From positions 1 to 7,933 of the forward strand of contig CAYRGZ010000132.1 in the NCBI GenBank assembly GCA_964423785.1: a stretch of 7,933 nt of DNA, in the 5' to 3' direction. The notes under the pieces were generated by a model. It did not search any database, was not told the origin of the DNA, and saw only the letters and a list, made by a program, of their open reading frames with translations. Within the stretch, counting starts at the first letter, position 1, and each line of letters starts with the position of its first letter. The DNA comes from S012-135 sp964423785 (GTDB lineage: Bacteria > Desulfobacterota > Desulfobulbia > Desulfobulbales > S012-135). Position numbers and translations under genes: made by a program. This document shows positions 5,936 to 7,933 of the stretch, piece by piece.

Positions 5936-6787
5936 TCATCTGGCCGCCATGGCCAAAAGCCGCCGGATGCGCTCCTCGATGGGAGGGTGGGTGGCAAAGA
6001 GGCTTGCGACATCGACTCCGCGCAGTGGATTGACGATGTACATCTGGGCCGTGGCCGGATTGACCTGCATGGGCATCTGAGCGTTGTAGGTTTCTAGCCG
6101 CTTGAGGGCGCTGGCCAGGGCGTGCGGCCGGCCGCAGATCGCGGCACCCGTGGCGTCGGCGGCGAACTCACGGCTTCGGGAGATGGCCATCTGGATGAGG
6201 GCTGCGCCGATGGGAGCCAGCAGCATGGTGAGGAAACCGGCGATGGCGCCGCCGCCCTCTTCCTCGTCGTCCCGGCCAAAGCCGCCGAACAAAAGGGCCC
6301 ATTGGGCCATGGAGGCGAGGTAACTGATGGCCCCGGCCATCACGGCGGCGACGGAGCTGATCAGGATGTCGCGGTTCTTGATGTGGGCCAGCTCGTGGGC
6401 CAGCACCCCTTCCAGTTCATCCTCGTCCAGCAGCCGGAGCAATCCCTCGGTGACCGCCACGGCAGCGTGACTCGGGTCGCGGCCGGTGGCAAAGGCATTC
6501 GGCGTCTGGTTCGGAATGATATAGATGCGCGGTTTCGGCAGGCCCGCCGCCTGCGCCAGTCTCCCGACGATGGCATGCAGCCGCGGCGCCTCGGTGGGTG
6601 ATACCGGCCGGGCGCCGCTCATGCCCAGTGCCAGGGAATCACTGAACCAGTAGGCGGAAAAATTGAGAATTAGCGCCATGATCAGGGCAAAGGTCATGCC
6701 CTGCTGGCCGCCGATCGCCTGACCGGCGATCAGGAAGAGCCCGGTGAGGGCGGCCATTAACACCGCGGTCTTGACCATGTTTCCCAT
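5936..6787 (-). CDS. htpX: Membrane zinc metalloprotease HtpX
   Basis: HtpX is an M48-family inner-membrane protease that degrades misfolded membrane proteins alongside FtsH. The 283-residue length is normal. Two N-terminal membrane segments (about 5-26 and 30-48) precede the catalytic domain. The zinc site HELAH (His131, Glu132, His135) has its third ligand in SRSREFAADATGA (Glu207). Two further hydrophobic stretches lie at about 142-168 and 181-203, separated by an acidic, glycine-rich loop (GRDDEEEGGG). NAFATGRDPSHAAVAVTEGL (97-116) and the C-terminal ATHPPIEERIRRL are family hallmarks. The start is certain: AAGGAGG (6793-6799) lies five bases upstream. Other HtpX genes are often envelope- or heat-stress controlled; here the leader is rich in inverted repeats. 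Confidence 0.96.
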   Translation of the reverse strand: MGNMVKTAVLMAALTGLFLIAGQAIGGQQGMTFALIMALILNFSAYWFSDSLALGMSGARPVSPTEAPRLHAIVGRLAQAAGLPKPRIYIIPNQTPNAFATGRDPSHAAVAVTEGLLRLLDEDELEGVLAHELAHIKNRDILISSVAAVMAGAISYLASMAQWALLFGGFGRDDEEEGGGAIAGFLTMLLAPIGAALIQMAISRSREFAADATGAAICGRPHALASALKRLETYNAQMPMQVNPATAQMYIVNPLRGVDVASLFATHPPIEERIRRLLAMAAR

Positions 6788-6907
6788 TGCGTCCTCCTTG
6801 CGGCCTAGAGCCGCTTACTAGTCCGATGCAAAAGCCCTTTTGGTGGGTTGTCAACCCGGGGGATTCAGTTTGGATCGGACAAAAAGATAAACGCAAGCAA
6901 GGAGCAG
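6788..6907 (-). promoter_or_regulatory. htpX leader with nested inverted repeats and a putative promoter
   Basis: On the minus strand a perfect TTGACA (6854 to 6849) is followed, 17 bases on, by TTGCAT (6831 to 6826), a poor -10. The -35 lies inside the palindrome GGGTTG-N-CAACCC (6845-6857). The spacer contains CAAAAG-NN-CTTTTG (6829-6842). Both are enclosed by GTCCGAT (6821-6827) and ATCGGAC (6873-6879). The arrangement could be operators over a promoter. In a longer transcript from the HAD gene it could instead fold as a multi-branched RNA. No gene is present in this gap. Confidence 0.45.
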
Positions 6908-7543
6908 TCAAGGGTGGTGCCGTCGGTTTTCCGCCCCGAGGAGACCGTAATCCACGAGGCAACGCCGGCAGTCTTCGATGGTGGAGAACCGGTGGACCGC
7001 CATGCCGCAGGCGGCGGCCCGGTCGAGGTGGCCGGGATTGTCATCGATGAAGAGGCAGGCCCCCGGTACGACGTTCAAGCTGGCGGCGACCCGGGGAAAG
7101 ATGTCCGGGTCCTTTTTCGTCGTGCCGAGGTGATAGGAGTTGAATACCCGATCGAAGTGGCGACTGAACCGGTATCGGGCGTCGAGTCGGTCGAGCCAGT
7201 CGGACTGGTCGGAGAGGATCACGGCACCGATGCCCCGTTCCCGCAACCGATCGGCCAATTCGAGCATCGCCGGTCGGGGGGTGAAGCGGGAGAGCACCGC
7301 CTCGGTCAGGACCGCATCCGGGGCATCGATCTCGGTTTGTCGCCGCACAGCGTGCCAGAAATCGTGTTCCGTCGCCTGGCCGGTGACGTAGCCGGTCCGG
7401 TAGACGAGATCGTCACCGACGGCGAAAAACTCGTCCGGATCGCGGCCGTGCTCCCGGGCGATGGCCCGCAGACCGGTGGCGAACCCTTCGTCGGCCACCA
7501 CGCCGCCGTAGTCGAAGATGACCACCCGGATGGACGCTTTCAT
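6908..7543 (-). CDS. HAD-superfamily hydrolase, subfamily IA
   Basis: A 211-residue haloacid-dehalogenase-like hydrolase, probably a small-molecule phosphatase. Motif I is FDYGGVVADE (nucleophile Asp11; the usual second Asp is Gly13, as in the YihX-like branch). Motif II is VILSDQSD (Ser111), motif III is a lysine in TTKKDPDIF (143/144), and motif IV is CLFIDDNPGHL (Asp167, Asp168). A helical cap lies at about 17-85. I chose the ATG at 7543 because MKASIRVVIFDYGG is a natural family N-terminus; a GTG at 7549 adds two residues. Neither has a clear ribosome site. The frame continues without a stop into the decayed alpha/beta-hydrolase sequence upstream, so this gene may now depend on that fragment's expression signals. 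The Gly at motif I position 2 leaves activity uncertain; substrate unknown. Confidence 0.85.
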   Translation of the reverse strand: MKASIRVVIFDYGGVVADEGFATGLRAIAREHGRDPDEFFAVGDDLVYRTGYVTGQATEHDFWHAVRRQTEIDAPDAVLTEAVLSRFTPRPAMLELADRLRERGIGAVILSDQSDWLDRLDARYRFSRHFDRVFNSYHLGTTKKDPDIFPRVAASLNVVPGACLFIDDNPGHLDRAAACGMAVHRFSTIEDCRRCLVDYGLLGAENRRHHP

Positions 7544-7549
7544 CGCCAC

Positions 7550-7866
7550 GGCTGCACCGTAGTAGCGGTGAATGACCGCACTTTTCGCCGGAATCCGCTC
7601 CGCCGTCTCGCGGCCGTCCCGGTAGATGTTCCGGTATCCTCCTCCATCAGCCGTATCAGGGGCGCCGTATCAGGGACGACTCGAAGATATGGCGGACGAC
7701 GCGGCCGGTCTATTCCTGACGAATCTTGGTGGCGCCGAGGTTGAACCCCATGGACGGGGTGGCCACCGTGACCTTGATTTCTTGCCTGGTCATGGCGTAG
7801 CCCCGCACGTAAACGATGGGGGAGATGGGGGGATGATGGCTTGCGGCATGGGGACATCTCTTTCAT
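7550..7866 (-). pseudogene. Broken 5' fragment of an alpha/beta-hydrolase (lipase-like) gene
   Basis: Three minus-strand frames join into one protein-like sequence. From 7817 frame one reads IVYVRGYAMTRQEIKVTVAT and then PSMGFNLGATKIRQE. It meets TAG (7712-7710), where related sequences as I recall them have Trp, and continues TGRVVRHIFESSLIR. A 14-base tandem duplication (7650-7663 and 7664-7677, one mismatch) shifts it to a second frame reading PLIRLMEE. A further shift near 7640 gives GYRNIYRDGRETAERIPAKS, then AVIHRYYGAA, ending at 7550 against the HAD gene. The match to a bacterial alpha/beta-hydrolase family is from memory; the frame breaks are directly visible. Only about the first 100 codons remain, with no catalytic part. 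ATG 7866 is a possible original start, in yet another frame. Confidence 0.65.
7650..7677. repeat. 14-base tandem duplication
   Basis: GCCGTATCAGGGGC (7650-7663) is followed directly by GCCGTATCAGGGAC (7664-7677), differing at one base. Fourteen is not a multiple of three, so the duplication shifts the reading frame of the decayed hydrolase fragment. The observed frame change is exactly what this insertion predicts. Confidence 0.85.
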
Positions 7867-7919
7867 CGAGTTCACGCTTCTAACAGTCCGTCGAAAAAGC
7901 CATCCCTGGCTTTTTCGAC
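7864..7919. repeat. Dispersed palindromic repeat with 13-bp hairpin
   Basis: GTCGAAAAAGCCA (7890-7902) and TGGCTTTTTCGAC (7907-7919) form a perfect 13-bp stem with a TCCC loop. The A5/T5 tracts flanking a short GCCA/TGGC core could act as a weak bidirectional terminator. Positions 7881-7905 match 4580-4604 in inverse orientation over 25 bases. CATCGAGTTCACG (7864-7876) is the inverse of 15-27. It lies just upstream of the hydrolase fragment. Confidence 0.75.
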
Positions 7920-7933
7920 CACGGTTGGCCAGA

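Noticed and set aside
164..7543. A single dedicated signalling island combining kinase, alarmone hydrolase, PilZ and HtpX
   Set aside because: The genes lie in separately promoted, oppositely oriented units and include housekeeping members (rsmI, htpX). Nothing in the sequence ties them into one system.
6848..7744. Long plus-strand frame opposite the HAD gene and the hydrolase fragment
   Set aside because: The minus strand carries all four HAD motifs. The plus frame is antisense, open because of high GC, with no known motif.
1..7933. CRISPR array, tRNA, prophage or insertion-sequence transposase
   Set aside because: No regularly spaced direct repeats, no cloverleaf with a recognisable acceptor and anticodon arm, and no integrase or DDE-type product were found on either strand.

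Overview
This window is a GC-rich bacterial chromosome segment with tightly packed genes and strongly GC-biased third codon positions. The gene content and style (sensor-domain-less histidine kinase, RsmI, a stand-alone HD hydrolase, mannosyl-3-phosphoglycerate-type phosphatase, PilZ protein, HtpX) suggest a deltaproteobacterium (Desulfobacterota, perhaps Desulfobulbales-like). That placement is an impression, not something the sequence proves. There is no tRNA, rRNA, CRISPR array, integrase or transposase.

Layout, left to right. Positions 1-163 hold a perfect hairpin, a good sigma70-type promoter and the leader of a two-gene unit: an orphan GHKL histidine-kinase-like gene (164-928) that overlaps rsmI (925-1812). 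A 171-base gap follows, then an HD-domain protein (1984-3147) with all the metal-binding and catalytic residues of RelA/SpoT/MESH1 hydrolases but no synthetase domain. A second promoter (TTGACT/TATAGT) drives a small proline/alanine/glutamine-rich protein (3258-3677). This gene overlaps, from a TTG start, a HAD phosphatase of the mannosyl-3-phosphoglycerate phosphatase type (3674-4564).

A MORN-repeat protein (minus strand, 4616-5086) and a PilZ/YcgR-like protein (plus strand, 5188-5922) are divergently transcribed from a compact promoter region. htpX (minus, 5936-6787) converges on the PilZ gene with only 13 bases between stops, and has a leader full of nested inverted repeats. A HAD-IA hydrolase (minus, 6908-7543) lies upstream of it.

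Upstream of the HAD-IA gene, 7550-7866 contains a decayed 5' fragment of what looks like an alpha/beta-hydrolase (lipase-like) gene. It carries an amber codon, a 14-base tandem duplication that shifts the frame, and a second frameshift. A dispersed palindromic repeat family marks both ends of the window (24-52 and 7881-7919) and the convergent gap at 4573-4604.

Several genes point to signalling and stress adaptation: a kinase, a putative alarmone hydrolase, a probable c-di-GMP receptor, a membrane-quality-control protease, and a phosphatase linked to a compatible solute. They are separately promoted units, and nothing shows they form one pathway. I see no convincing novel multi-gene system. 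The most interesting items are the repeat family, the layered pseudogene, the extended stand-alone HD hydrolase and the structured htpX leader.
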